From: Pyrus communis
Taxonomy: Eukaryota; Streptophyta; Magnoliopsida; Rosales; Rosaceae
Length of the DNA: 64,000 nucleotides
NCBI RefSeq assembly: GCF_963583255.1
Contig: NC_084810.1
Location: 4,805,751 to 4,869,750, forward strand
Direction: 5' to 3'
In this document: in pieces, positions 1-12,084 of the stretch
Layout: every line of letters begins with the position of its first letter
Numbering within the stretch: the stretch's first letter is position 1
Notes under the pieces: generated by a model
The model's database searches: none
The model's input: the letters and a program-made list of their open reading frames with translations, nothing else
What the model was told of the DNA's origin: nothing
Translations under genes and position numbers: made by a program

Positions 1-1466
1 CACAAAGGGATGGGGCCATCCAAGCGATTCCAAGATAAATCAAGGACTTGCAACTTCCTGCAACTCAATATCCAAACTGGAATTTGGCCTTTGAGAGCAC
101 AATTCCCAAGTGCTAAAACCATTAAGCTTTCAAACCCACTTGCATTTTTCGGAATCTCCTCACCAAGGAAATTTTTTGAAAGAATTAGAGTTGTGAGATT
201 TTTGCATTGCTGTAGCACAGATAGTGTCTCAGATAAGTTCACAAAACTGTTATTCGACAATGAGAGGAAGAATAGGGATGTGAGTTTGGCAAAGTCTTCC
301 GGAATTGAACCCCTTAATTTATTCCTAGCAAGGCTTAACGTTTTCAACTCACGACAATTAGAAAGTGAATTTGGAAGGAAACCAGAAAAATGATTAGTGG
401 CAAGATCAAGAGTGCAGAGTTTTGGAAGTCCAGTGAAATTTAGATCAATGGAACCGGATAGGGAATTGTTTCGAAGGTCAAGCACTCGAAGATTTGAACA
501 GAGTGCCAAGGTTGAAGCTAATGGGCCAGACAACATATTTGAATGTGCAACTAACTGTTCTAGTCGTCTAAGGTTCCCAAACACATTTGGAAGTTCACCC
601 AAAAATTGGTTTGAAGAAATGACTAAGGTCTTGAGGCTAGAAAGCTTACTCAGTTCCTTGCTTATCTGGCCGGAAAGAGAGTTCCCAGAGACTGAAAGCT
701 GCTCCAAGGCCGAATACGTATACAAAGATTCAGGTAGATAGCCTGCAAAGGAATTGAAGTCCAGGTGCAATTGTTGGAGAGACCTGCTGCAATTGTCTAA
801 GCCTTCAAGACTTCCCACCAAACGGTTCCAAGACATATCTAGAATGTGGGTTTCATTGGAAGAGCTACAAATCCGAGGGTTGAACTGACCAGTGAATGAA
901 TTATTGCTTATGTTGAACACAACAAGATGTGAGAATCCTCCTCCAAGCTCAGACAAATCATCATGGATTGAATTGCTTGAAATATTCAGAACTCTGATCG
1001 AATTCAAACCGGAAAGCGCACCTGAAACTGGTCCGGACAGCATGTTATTGCTCAAGTCAAGAACCTCCAGGTGCTTCAAGTCTGAGAGCTCTGCAGGCAC
1101 TCCACCTTCAAGATGATTCAGAGAAAGATTAAGCAACTTCAGCTGATCCAATCGACCCAAAAAGCGTGAAATCGTTCCCCTGAGACTCATGCTAGGAAGA
1201 ATCAACTGTGTGACTCTACTAGCAACAACTGTCCCATTGCTCACATTCTCACAGACAACACCATCCCATTGGCAGCAAGTTGATGTGTTGTGCCATGCTG
1301 TGATCATAGACCCATTTGTGAGGTTTCCTGCAAACTCTCTCAGTGCAAGAAAATCATTTGGATCACAGGACTGGATTGGGGAATTAAGACCGAAAACCAA
1401 ACCAATACAGCAGGCCAAGAGAACCCATTTGAGGAATGCCATTGGAGTAAACCCCAATACCTCCAT
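1..1466 (-). CDS. PSKR2-like: Phytosulfokine receptor 2-like LRR receptor kinase, N-terminal part
   Basis: The minus strand reads open from an ATG at 1466-1464 to the window edge (488 codons) with no stop. A hydrophobic signal segment (about residues 9-27, around LLACCIGLVFG) is followed by the N-terminal LRR cap with paired cysteines (CDPND ... STCCQWDGVVC) and then a long run of plant-type leucine-rich repeats with the LxxLxLxxNxLxGxIP pattern. Segments such as LRVLDLRNNSLSGSI and LILSKNFLGEEIP are what I recall from PSKR2 rather than from BRI1 or PSY1R. Known role of the family: plasma-membrane receptor for sulfated phytosulfokine peptides, with a ligand-binding island and a cytoplasmic kinase. 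Both of those lie beyond the left edge, so kinase integrity cannot be judged. An in-frame ATG at 1442-1440 gives a shorter leader and is an alternative start. Family call is strong; the exact paralogue is inferred. Confidence 0.88.
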   Translation of the reverse strand, partial: MEVLGFTPMAFLKWVLLACCIGLVFGLNSPIQSCDPNDFLALREFAGNLTNGSMITAWHNTSTCCQWDGVVCENVSNGTVVASRVTQLILPSMSLRGTISRFLGRLDQLKLLNLSLNHLEGGVPAELSDLKHLEVLDLSNNMLSGPVSGALSGLNSIRVLNISSNSIHDDLSELGGGFSHLVVFNISNNSFTGQFNPRICSSSNETHILDMSWNRLVGSLEGLDNCSRSLQQLHLDFNSFAGYLPESLYTYSALEQLSVSGNSLSGQISKELSKLSSLKTLVISSNQFLGELPNVFGNLRRLEQLVAHSNMLSGPLASTLALCSNLRVLDLRNNSLSGSIDLNFTGLPKLCTLDLATNHFSGFLPNSLSNCRELKTLSLARNKLRGSIPEDFAKLTSLFFLSLSNNSFVNLSETLSVLQQCKNLTTLILSKNFLGEEIPKNASGFESLMVLALGNCALKGQIPVWILSCRKLQVLDLSWNRLDGPIPL

Positions 1467-2400
1467 TGATGAAACCAAAGAAAATCCCCCCAACTCAATT
1501 CAACACCAACACTCCCATAAGAAATCCAAATGAAGGAACTTTCAGCACCCAAATCCCAAAAGACCTTCACTTCAACAACCCAGCTTTGCAACTTCAAGTG
1601 AAGCAAAACTTCCAAGTAATTCAGTAAAACAAGTGCAATCACCAATGCCCACTTGGGAATTGAGATCCCAAGACCACAAATATGGAAGTGCAGAAAGTTG
1701 CTTCAATCTGAATACACACAAACAGAAAAAGAAAGAAGTTGATAAATACTCACATCCCAAAGCAGCTCATAAAACTAACAACTTGCAAGTGAAGCAATGA
1801 AAACTTACCTCTTAAAAAATCAGCAAAGAGTCAAAGACCCACTGACCAGAAATCAGCAAACCCAAGAGCAAAAACCCCTTATTTTGCTGCAGAAGCAAGC
1901 ATCCTCCTCCTTCTCCTTCACACCAAAAGAGAAATACCCAATTGCTGAAATTTCAAACCCACAACCCAAAACCATCAAAAAACACAAAAACAAATAGTAA
2001 AGAAAAGGAATCATAAAAGGAGGAAGCTTTTATGGCCTACCTGAAACCATGAACTCTGAATTCTCAAAGCCTACAGTGAAATGTGAAGAAAAAAAAGGTG
2101 CAGAATTTCACAAGCAATGGAGCAATGGCATGCCTTTATGTAACCTAACATCTAACAGTGCGTGAGTGGCCACTTTCTCCACAAATGGGACTCCTCCAAT
2201 TTCAAAAACTCTCCCCCAAATTTTTGATAAAAAAACAAAAAAAACAAAAATACAAAAGAGAGAGAATAAAAAATGGAAAGAAAAAAGCAGGGAGATAATT
2301 CAAATCCAATAAACAGTAGTGCAGAACAGAAAAGGAAACTTCTTTCTCTTTCCTGAGAATCTTTATTTTATTGGACAAACACAAAAAACGCTTTGGGGGG
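1467..2400 (-). other. Upstream/leader region of the PSKR2-like gene
   Basis: No coding frame with protein-like character is seen on either strand. The stretch immediately upstream of the start is A/C-rich on the plus strand (pyrimidine- and G-rich on the coding strand), typical of a plant 5' leader. A leader intron is possible but I could not fix its borders. Confidence 0.35.
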
Positions 2401-3919
2401 TTTTGATTAGGGAAAGAGAAATGTCAAGTGGATTTTCTCAAATGGAAGGATTTACATTTCTGTATTACATTTGTGCACCGTTTAATGTATAAAGTAATAT
2501 ATGTATGTCATATTAATTAACGAGTTTATTTTATTAAAAATGAATTATATATATCACTTATTACATAAAATAGTATATCAATATTATATACCTAATTATG
2601 GATAAGACTTAGGTACTCAATAATGAATATTCACTTTTTAATTTTGTTCGATGATATTGTAACACATGCTTTTATGATTTAAAAAAAATAAACATGTAAT
2701 TAGATTTTCTTGAACTTAACAAAATAAAGAACACGTGACATTTTTTGTTTGAGCCAAATCAAAAAATGAGTACCAAAAATATTCACTAGTGATGCCTAAG
2801 TATTGTCTCTACTATATTATTTCATATATCATAATAAAAGTGTACAACATGGATAATTTCTTCTTAAATTTTTATATGTACTGAAAATAAGTAACTCTAC
2901 GTGACTGTATCAAGATATCCTAAAAAATCGCATATTTTAGATTTGAAACGGGGGACTCATTGGACTCATTTCTCAAGGAGCTGACTTTTTTTTTTTTCTC
3001 ATGGCCAAATTTTTCTTGGATGTTTTCGAAGTTTGCTAAAATCGCACTCTTTGTCAATACCCCAATACCAACATCTGTCTCTTTCCTTCCCTCTTTGTTT
3101 GGTGGTGGGGCCCGGTTTGGTGAGGTTGGGCAATGTTTGGGTGCAGGCTAAGGGGATCCCTACTCTCAGTTTCACGCTCGCCTGACTTGCGTTGGAAGCA
3201 CTTTCGTTAGTTTTGTCTGCGACAAGGTGTGGGAGGATTGTGTTGCGTGGTATACACGCGTTGTAGTTGAGGGTGGTGGATGAGAGCGGTGAGAGTGGAG
3301 AGTCAAGGTGATTAGATCGGAGGAGAGTAGATGGGAGGGGTGGATGGAGCGGCGGTAGGCGGACGTCACGGGTTTAGGTTTAACGGATTAGCCGCGATCC
3401 GGAAATATGTCAAGTTTTTGCCTGGGCCACCGGATTTTCGGGTCAACTACTCAACCTTCCCCGCACGTGAAATTACCCAACACATGTTTTATTTTTCTAC
3501 TTCCTATTTTTACAAATTTATTTTTAAAGAAATTAAAACCCAAATTCTTTGTTTGGGTTTTGTTTGGTTTTGCCATCTGATTTTTTATTTAGTTTTGAGG
3601 AGTTTAAATTTTCGATTCATGTCAATATGTTCACGTACTAATCAAAATATTTCTTTTGATTCATTACATGCACTACATATGAGTAAATTGAAGAGCATAT
3701 ACGTCAACTAAATGTTACGTTCACAAGATAATTTAGTACTTGAATTCTGATAGTTTATTTATGAAAAACGGTAAGAGGGATAAAAAAAGACAGTAAGACG
3801 GAGGAAAAGAAATAAAAACTATCATTCATCCACAACCCTTTTTGTGTCATTCTCCTTCTACATCTCTCCCACTATCTATCCTCCACCCTTGTATAAAATT
3901 AGGGAAAAATTTTGAAAAA
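2401..3919. other. AT-rich spacer, no gene seen
   Basis: Low-complexity AT-rich DNA with a G-rich patch at about 3230-3350. Short open frames here have no recognisable domains. This probably includes the distal promoter of the PSKR2-like gene. Confidence 0.4.
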
Positions 3920-4497
3920 TGTCATAGGTTATATACCTGTTTTAATTTGTTATATAAACTAAAATTTTAAGTTATTTGTCATACTAACTTTTCGAAATAA
4001 ATAATTTGTCGTCTAACCCTAACTTTTTAAAATCTTCCATCCAAAATAAGTTGCACATGACTTATTTTCAAGGTTATTTTGATCATTTCAACACTCACTT
4101 CCTTTTTAATAAGTTTTCTTCGACAAATAATTAAAGGGCTTCTAAAAAAATACAAAAGAATGGTTGATCTGGTATACGATGATCTGAAAGTTCTCCGTTT
4201 GAAAAAGGGGAACGACTTGTACTCATTTATCTATGTTTCGAAGTGAAGATGACTCAAAATATTGTCACCAATGACCCTCTAATTTATGGTAAGGTTGGAT
4301 GATATTCTTTATGATGAAATGTTAGAAATAACCCTGAATACTAGTTATGTGCAAGACACATTACTTATTTTGAATAGAAAACTTAACAGAGTTAAGATGA
4401 GATGATAAATTAATAATTTTGAAAAGCTAGTATAACAAATTGTTTAAAATTTGAATTCATATAACAAATTAAATAAATATATAAGTTCATATAATAT
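3920..4497. repeat. Long imperfect inverted repeat, MITE-like
   Basis: The left arm (about 3920-4090) reappears as its reverse complement in the right arm (about 4330-4497). The left arm contains TAATTTGTTATAT, then AAATTTT, then a CATACTAACTTTTC-type block, then CAAAATAAGT; the same order is found reading the right arm backwards. Arms are about 165 bp with a centre of about 240 bp and no coding capacity. Exact ends and target duplication were not resolved. Confidence 0.55.
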
Positions 4498-6282
4498 TCA
4501 ACAATTTCTTAGTTTAAACTTAAAAAAAAAATTATTACTCAACCTCAAATAAACAAGAAAATATCTAAATAGTGTGATTTGATAAATAAATTTTCGTTTT
4601 GTGGTCCTATCATGAATTAGTAAGCGAGGTACGTGTAATATCAATCACATCAAGTCACAAGTAATTCAACAAATACATCAAAAGGTGTGCGTTTAGTTGA
4701 AAAGAACTTGATCCAAAAACTAAAACCAATACAATTATATATGACACCTTGATGCTTGTTTTCTTTGTTAGGTATGTAATAACAACTTATGTCAAAACAT
4801 GTTTCTTCTTGTAAAACAATCATGGGGTTGAAGTATGCAATTCAAATTTTACCTAATACAAACGTAGGGTCATGTTTAAAGTAGTTCAAGTTTTGATTGC
4901 AATATATAACATATAACTAAAGAAATGTAAAATATCATACAAGATACTACAGAGAATATCTAATCACTAATGAATAGCTCGTTTAGAAATGCTTGCTTGA
5001 AAGTAATTTTAAAATAAATAAAAGAGTTCTTGGTGAAAATATTTTTAGAACCAATTCTTAGTAAAAAAAAACAAGTAAATTCTGGAAAAACACTTGAAAT
5101 GCTTCTTGAAAGAAGTGCATACTCGGTACTTCTTCTAGAAAGAAAGCACTTCAAGTGCTTTTGAGACCCAAAAACATTTTTTTCAAAACAATTTTCAGTC
5201 ATTTCTAAAGTATTTTCAAACAAACCTGAATTTGAATGCTGAATTAAAGAAAGAAAAAAAACTCTGCTAAAAATTGACAAAAAATCTTTCAACTACTAAA
5301 ATTTGACTTAACGTTCAACCCAAGTTGATTACAAATCACTAGTCCGTTCTTTATCCGAACATGTCGATGAAAGTCATAGATTTTTTCAATATTTTTGGGG
5401 CACGGTTGGTAAAAGCTATAGCTAGTAAAGTTGTAAGTTGACATGGGTGAAAGATTCATTATGTTATTTTGGCAATTTACAATTTTTTTTTCTCCTTGTG
5501 TTGATGTGTTCATAACTTTTGGTAAGTCTTGATGATTAAGCCTCGCAACTCACAAGTAAAAGCTTACACAATTCAAGGATTCATCCTTAAATTGATGACA
5601 TTTTCCCACGATAGAAAACATCATGATAGCTTATTGATGTGATTTGCCCTTCAAGTAGTGCGATGGAAAAGGTTAACACACTTTCAATCTGCATGCATGT
5701 CTGCTTTTATCTGTTATCCATATATTAATTTTTATTTTTTATACACTCTTTAATTTTTAACATTTAAATCGAATGAAATGAAAATAATTAAAGGACAAAA
5801 ATTAACAATGTAAAAAATAAAAAAATATATATATATGAATAACAATACCTTTTTGTTAATATTTATTTTTGCCTGCCATTTGGCCAGTGGGTTGAGTAAT
5901 TGAGTTGAGTGCCCACTTGCTTTTGAAGTTGAGCGTTGTGCTTTGTCATTATCGTTTATAATATTTGAATTCAGAATTTCTTCAAAGTTTAGGGTTTTCA
6001 AAAAAAGTCTTCTTCTTAGTAACATCCCCTCACCGAGTAATTGATATTCTCGTTCGCACTCTTCTTCTTTGTTGCTATTTGATTGTCAGTATCTATATGA
6101 AGAAATTAGGTTTTCGAATATGCATGGTATACCCTTCAAAGCTGGTAATGAGGTAATGAAAATGGATGAAATGTGTTGGAAGTTTGGAACCCATTTGCTT
6201 TGACTGAAATGTTCCTCAAAAGTTTCGTCATTAGTCATTCGTGTCACAATTTTGTTCTCATTAAACACATGAAAAATTAGAT

Positions 6283-6313
<31 letters not shown>

Positions 6314-7385
6314 AATCATACTGGGGAGGAGAAATAGAATATAGGATCTCAAGGGCATAAATAAGTACTCTTAGACCATATCCAATTGAAAGGTCTAAAT
6401 ATAATCTCGTCTAGGATTATAGCCTTGCAAAAAAATATTTTTATTAGTTTTAAGTTTATACTTTAAATTTAAGGAAAACTAATGAAAAGAGCTTAAAAAC
6501 TTTGAATTTTAACAATAAGGATAAAATAAAGGGTAAAGTGAATAGTACCATGATTGACTTTTTAATGTAAAAATGTGGTTTTTCGTTAAAGTGAACAGTA
6601 TCAGGAGATTTTCATTAAAATTCCCTTAAATTTATTGGTTAACTTAATTAAACTACTATAGGATGTTTTCAAATCTAACCGTTGAATTTGAATTATTTAT
6701 TATAACTGAGAAGCTAACCCCCAAAAAAGGTCTAAGAGAAGGGCTAGATTTGGTCAACTTGATGCCCTTTGGCCAAATAATAATCTATTGGGCTCCATAG
6801 AATTATAGCCCAGTCATCGGGTTGGAAATGAATTTTTCAATAAATCAAGTATTTTTTTTTGGCTTTGCACTTTTAACCCTCTCTATTGGAGATGACCTTA
6901 AGGCTTTTACTACAAGTCCTTTACAAAAAAAATAAAAAAATACCGGTTGGAAAAACATAAAGTTGTGTGTCTGCATCCAAGTTTAGCTAAAACAATGTGT
7001 TTCACTATATGCACTCAAGTTTAGCTAAAACAGTGTGTTTCACTATCTTTACCCAAGTTTGAATTTCTTTTTTTTTTCGTAATTTAGATAAATTAATATA
7101 ATTATCCTAAAGTTTCTTAAAAAATAATTTTTGTCAGTCAAAATTTGAAAAGTAAACACAAAAAATAAGACTAGGTGTGAAGGCCCAAGGCCCAGATATT
7201 AGGGCTTTGTTCCGTCTGGACAACCCGTTTTACAATCGAGAGTTTGACTATGAGACCCATAAGAAAGATACTACTAGCACGCACTTATCCAGCGCGTGAG
7301 GGACACCGCAAGGCCTATCCACTCGTCCCCTGTCGAAACCATTTGTACGGCATAGTGACATTGCAGAGAGTTCAGCGTTGAGTTC
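4498..7385. other. AT-rich intergenic region upstream of the dehydrogenase gene
   Basis: No gene recognised. It holds a (TA)n run near 6300 and a two-copy tandem repeat (about 6979-7046) containing AAGTTTAGCTAAAACA and GTGTTTCACTAT in each copy. The last 150 bp before 7386 are less AT-rich and are likely promoter and 5' leader of the downstream gene. Confidence 0.4.
6291..6313. repeat. (AT)n microsatellite
   Basis: Uninterrupted alternating A and T for about 23 bases. Confidence 0.9.
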
Positions 7386-10325
7386 ATGGCGGAGATCAAG
7401 AAATTTAAGACAATCGGAGTGGTGGGCAGCGGCCAAATGGGCTCAGGAATAGCCCAACTAGCCGCCACGTATGGCTTCGACGTTTGGCTCCTTGACACCG
7501 ACCCGGACGCTCTCTCAAGAGCCACCAAGTCCATCTCTAGCTCCATCCAGCGCCTAGTTTCCAAAGGGCAGCTCAGCCAGGTTGCTCTCTCTGTCTCTCT
7601 GTCTCTCTGTCTCTCTCTCTCTCTCTCCACTTTCCAATTTGGTTACCAATAAATATGATAAGAGGGAAGAAAATGGAACAAAAGGATTGAATTTTTTGGT
7701 TCTTTATGTTGATGTGGATATTTGTACTTTGTTGAAAACTGGATAATCATATGCATTAAACTAACTGTAGTTGCAAGCTAATTGAGTGATTAAATTTAAT
7801 AGTTGGTGGGGTTTGAGGTTCCTTTAGGTATCGAATTTGTTAATCTCGGTGAAAGAATTGGAAATGGAGTTGGTGGAGGTTGTTGGGATGCACCCTAATG
7901 AGTTCTTTTGATGCCCGCCGTGGTCGTTTGTGTGGTGGCTCGATGTAGACTTTACTGTGCTTACTATGGCTTGTTGTACTATTGTTCTGATTAATGTGTG
8001 GTGAGAGTTGTAGTTCTGGTTAATGAGGGTGCAACACAACTTAAGATTTTCAGTCTTGCGCCGCATGAGTAGAGTTTGTTTGAGTTAAAATGGTAATTTG
8101 GTATTATATTCACCACCGCTTCTGGTTGTTTGAGCCTTTTCCAATTATGAATTAACCTTGAATTTAAAGTTTGTAACATGCTATACTTGGTGATTTCTTC
8201 TCATTGATCATTAATTTCATCTCGTTTACCGGTTGATGGAGCTGCCTTCTTCAAGTCAATCAATCTTTGTTGTATGTAACTTTGTAGAAACCCTACCTGC
8301 CTTTCTCAGGGCTTTAACAAAGTAGATTATGGGTTGGTTTGGTATTGTTGTGCTTTGAAAAAAAGCTGCTTCTGCTGTGCTGTGAGAATAAGCGGCTTTG
8401 GTAAATTTTTTTGTAAAAGTGCTTTTGAAAAAAAAAAGCAGTATTATAATGTTTGGTAAACTTTTATGTAAAACAGATGTGAAAAAAAGCTAGTTTTTCA
8501 AAGCTAGGTTTTGCAACTTCTTGTTTTTGGCTTTTTTTTCACCCAAAACTGTGAAAAAAAACTGAAGCTGCATGTTTACCAAACACAAAAACAGCTCCCA
8601 GCTTTTTTCAGAATCACCTCAGTACCAAACCAGGTCTATATATGCTTGGAACTGCTTCTTAGTAGTATAATTCAAGCTGCTCTTAAGCTTTAGTTTTATG
8701 ACAGACTTATGGAGTTATTGGTGAAGAAAAACTATAGTTACATTCAATATTTTGCTCACAATACATGTACAGAATTAAAGGAAATCATACACATGTTAAC
8801 ACGGATACACTCGCAATGGAGGGCCATAAAACGAGAATGGTTTTTCTTTTGAGATACCTTTATATTTTAATGGTACACTACATCCTACATAGCCACTTGG
8901 AAAGGATATCTTAGTATTTATCTTTGAGGTAAAACTAAGATGGCGATGACGGCAAATTTATGCAGTTGAGCTTGGAAAGCTCTTGGCACACTACTAATTC
9001 AAAGTAAAAACCACTAATTGGAACCATTTTGGGGGAAAAATTCAAAGTTTCCATTATATAAATTAGAGTTTATTTCCCTAATCGGAGTTGGAGGGTTTAC
9101 ACCCATCTCCTTCCAAACTCAGAATTGATAAAATGTGAGAACATAAATGTTCTTCTTGTTTAAGGTTTCGTTGGTTTCCGTACACTGTTTTCTCCTGGTT
9201 TGTGGATTCATGCAAGTTATGCCTGTTCAATTATTGATGTTTTGACAAAGCATTCGTTTTCCTTTTAACAGGATGTAAGAAAAGATGCTTCAGAGCGTCT
9301 ACAATGTACCTCAAATGTTGAAAATCTTTGTTCGGCAGATATTATTATTGAAGCTATTGTGGAATCTGAAGATGTGAAGAAAAAGTTATTTCTTCAACTA
9401 GATAAGATTGCAAAACGTTCGGCCATACTGGCTTCTAATACAAGTTCCATCTCCATTACTCGTCTTGCATCAGCAACTAGCAGACCACACCAGGTTATGC
9501 TTCTTCTTCTTATTCTGAGATTATGCTTATTATATGTTCAGAGAATGATGTTTGAAATGAGAACAAGTTGTGAAAGTTTTGTTCTTTTTAGTTATTTGTT
9601 TTCTAATTTCTCGTGTTGATTAACTATCAACCAAAATACGTGACGTTAGGAATCTGATCGTGTCAAATTAACACTGTGATCTGCAGGTGATTGGCATGCA
9701 TTTTATGAATCCTCCTCCTATAATGAAACTTGTTGAGATTGTGCGAGGAGCGGACACATCAGATGAGACATTTGATGTCACAAAAGCCTTGGCAGAGAGG
9801 TTAATGGCTTGGATACGTTGAATTGCTTAATGAATGAAATCTTCCTTTTGTTTCCCGGCGTATTCCTTTCACAATTATACAAAGTTACATTTCCCACTCA
9901 TATGCCCAAATAAATCCTCTGCCATTTCTTTAACTGTTGACTGTTGATTTTGCAGGTTTGGCAAGACCGTAATATGCTCTCGAGATTATGCTGGGTTTGT
10001 TGTGAACAGGATCCTAATGCCGATGATAAATGAAGCATTTTATGCACTTTACACAGGTGTGGCGACAAAAGAAGACATTGATGCAGGAATGAAGCTGGGA
10101 ACAAACCATCCAATGGGTCCTCTTGAGCTTGCAGATTTTATTGGATTGGATATCTGCTTATCTATTCTGAGAGTTCTTCATGCTGGCCTCGGGGACAATA
10201 AATACGCTCCGTGCCCCATTCTTGTACAGTACGTTGATGCAGGTCGCCTTGGAAGAAAACGAGGTATTGGGGTATACGATTACCGTCAAACACCTGAATC
10301 AGTAAAACCTTCATCTAAACTTTGA
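7386..10325 (+). CDS. Peroxisomal 3-hydroxybutyryl-CoA dehydrogenase, four exons
   Basis: Exons 7386-7580, 9272-9493, 9687-9799 and 9956-10325 join in frame through GT-AG introns to 900 bp (299 residues plus TGA). Residues 14-19 are the NAD-binding Rossmann turn GSGQMG. The short-chain HAD signature [14 protein letters not shown] gives the expected catalytic pair His144 and Glu156. [13 protein letters not shown] and [16 protein letters not shown] are the C-terminal dimerisation domain. The family oxidises (S)-3-hydroxybutyryl-CoA to acetoacetyl-CoA with NAD+. The protein ends in Ser-Lys-Leu, a canonical PTS1 signal, so peroxisomal location is inferred; the Arabidopsis relative At3g15290 is what it most resembles from memory. 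Length is typical. Intron 1 (1.7 kb) holds a CT microsatellite and a MITE. No defect seen. Confidence 0.95.
7581..7628 (+). repeat. CT-rich microsatellite at start of intron 1
   Basis: Repeats of CTCTCTGT and CT begin right after the donor GT of the dehydrogenase exon 1. Pyrimidine-rich simple sequence. Confidence 0.85.
8333..8634. repeat. MITE-like inverted-repeat element inside dehydrogenase intron 1
   Basis: The left end has TTGGTTTGGTATTG and the right end CAGTACCAAACCA, which are near reverse complements. The interior is rich in AAAAAAGC and GCTTTTTTT blocks arranged as inverted pairs around the centre. There is no coding content. Target duplication is not clear, so the exact ends are approximate. 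Confidence 0.55.
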
Positions 10326-10361
10326 ACCTGTGGCGTTTCGAGGATAGCTTACTACAGAAAA

Positions 10362-10549
10362 AGATCATCTCCGGATCTCTTCCACCAAAGTCACCAGATC
10401 AAGTGATCTGGGCCTTTCAAATTTCATTTAACGGCCCACTTGTTTTGACTCCTTAAAAGCTGTGATAATATTTGGCTGTTGGATGAAATTTTGAAGGTCC
10501 AAATCACTTGATCCGATGACCTTAGTGGAAAAGATCCAGATCTCTCCGC
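10362..10549. repeat. Short inverted-repeat element in the dehydrogenase 3' region
   Basis: The left arm GGATCTCTTCCACCAAAGTC, followed by ACCAGATCAAGTGAT, is matched by the reverse complement of the right arm with a few transitions. Arms are about 45 bp and the total about 190 bp. It starts about 40 bp after the stop codon, so it probably lies in the 3' UTR and could fold into a hairpin in the mRNA. Confidence 0.65.
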
Positions 10550-11916
10550 TTACTGCCATCATCTATACAGTAGTTGTGGATTGTTTACATTTTTCTAATA
10601 ATGATTGAAAAGTAGTACCTTATTTTTTCAATCAAAACATAAACCGCATGTAATTCCCTGGATTACTGCATTTTGCTTCTCGTTTGTTTTAATTGTTTTG
10701 AACTTTTTATGAAGTGTAAAAGTAACAATGATAGGTAATATGCACTCTATTTTAACTAGACAATGTACTGCAAAACAAGGTAAAATCCGTCAGTACATTG
10801 TTGTTGCAAATCGCACGAAACTTGTAATTGAAATGGTTAACCGCATTTACTCATGCACCCGCAGTTCAGCTTTGGATTCATTATGCTCTAACACCAATGG
10901 AGAATAGTTCTTTCCCCAAGTAGGTTGGAACTCACATGAATCCCTCACCTTTTACCCGGAAGCGGTGGAGCCAAATGGGGGATATTGTCGAACAAAATAT
11001 GATAACGCTATGGCTATAGGCTAGCTTGCATTATTTGTTTGTCAAACATCATTAGTTGTTGATTAACATTAGCAAATAATTAGTGATGTAAAACATGTTT
11101 GCATTTAGTGCTTGCCAGCTCACTGATGGACTGAGCTCAGGTATCACTTAGTGTGTGAAAAAGAAAACAAGAGTAGTTGCTCTTGCTCATTATGCATGGT
11201 TCATCATGACCCCACAAGGGAAAGCCTTTTCATAGAAGGGAAATGTTACTAACTTTTTCACTTGCATTTTTTCGTTTAACTATTTTCGTTCCTTTTTTAT
11301 TCTGCAATGTTATTTGATAATTCGAACTGTTACGATTTCTAGGCTACAAGATCAATTATGCAAATAACCAACCAAATGAAATCGTTTAATTGTTCAAACA
11401 AAGTTGTCAAAATTTTAATGTTGCAGTGAGAAACATAATTTGTCTATTTATTGAATTTAGTTAAACTCTTGCATATATGTATTTTAAAGAACGTCTTAAA
11501 AAATAGACGGTTCAAATCGTCGTGCAATATTACAAGATGAAAAAGAGATTCGAGAAAGTAAAATAAAAAGGTATAAGAAAATTGCAAACATTTTTTTTTT
11601 GAAGAATTACCTTCATTTGCTGATCATGGCTATTTGACGAGCCCCACTGACTCACTGAGCCCTAGCCTCAGTCCCATTCCGATCTGGCATTATTAGGCAG
11701 ACATCACCTTTATTGCCACTTGAGAGTGATAGAAGTGGAATCCAGCGGTTGTATTTTCTCTTCTTTTTTATTTTTTTTAATTTCTGCAAACCCCACAGGT
11801 TTAATAATTAGATAAGAAAGAAGATAGAAATGCAAGGCAAAGCTCAAGTACTTTTGCTACACATAAAGTTCTGAGGAAAATTTGAGAGCAGAGAATTATT
11901 AGGTGAAAGAAAAGCT
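10550..11916. other. Intergenic spacer
   Basis: No gene or repeat recognised beyond short AT-rich runs. The final 100 bp are the probable leader of the small-protein gene. Confidence 0.4.
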
Positions 11917-12084
11917 ATGAAGTTCTTGTTCCAGTGTCCATGCTGTTCTTGTTTCTGCTTCATGAAGCCGAAGAAGGGCAAAGCGAGGGTGAAGGCGGCG
12001 GCAACTGAAGTGGCCAAGGAAGAGAAGAAGGTTGAAGCAAAAGAAGAGAAGAAAGTTGAGTCCAAGGAAGAGAAGAAAGAATGA
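11917..12084 (+). CDS. Small Cys-rich / Lys-Glu-rich protein, 55 residues
   Basis: An ATG-to-TGA frame of 56 codons. The N-terminus packs five cysteines in eight residues (positions 7, 9, 10, 12 and 14, CPCCSCFC), followed by a basic patch (MKPKKGKARVK) and a tail with three KEEKK blocks in tandem. No domain known to me fits and the function is unknown. The clustered cysteines next to hydrophobic residues could be S-acylated and hold the protein at a membrane, with the charged tail free; that is inference. Support for a real gene is the sharp composition change at both ends of the frame, a clean stop, and a plausible leader upstream. It could also be the only exon in the window of a longer gene, but no splice partners are visible. 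Confidence 0.6.
   Translation: MKFLFQCPCCSCFCFMKPKKGKARVKAAATEVAKEEKKVEAKEEKKVESKEEKKE

Noticed and set aside
10..1533. Three or four plus-strand open frames over the PSKR2-like region
   Set aside because: They are antisense shadows of the LRR coding frame, which is continuous on the minus strand and shows real LRR motifs.
3331..3711. 126-codon plus-strand frame in the spacer
   Set aside because: Turns into a Phe/Tyr/Ile-rich AT-driven sequence with no domain and no splice context.
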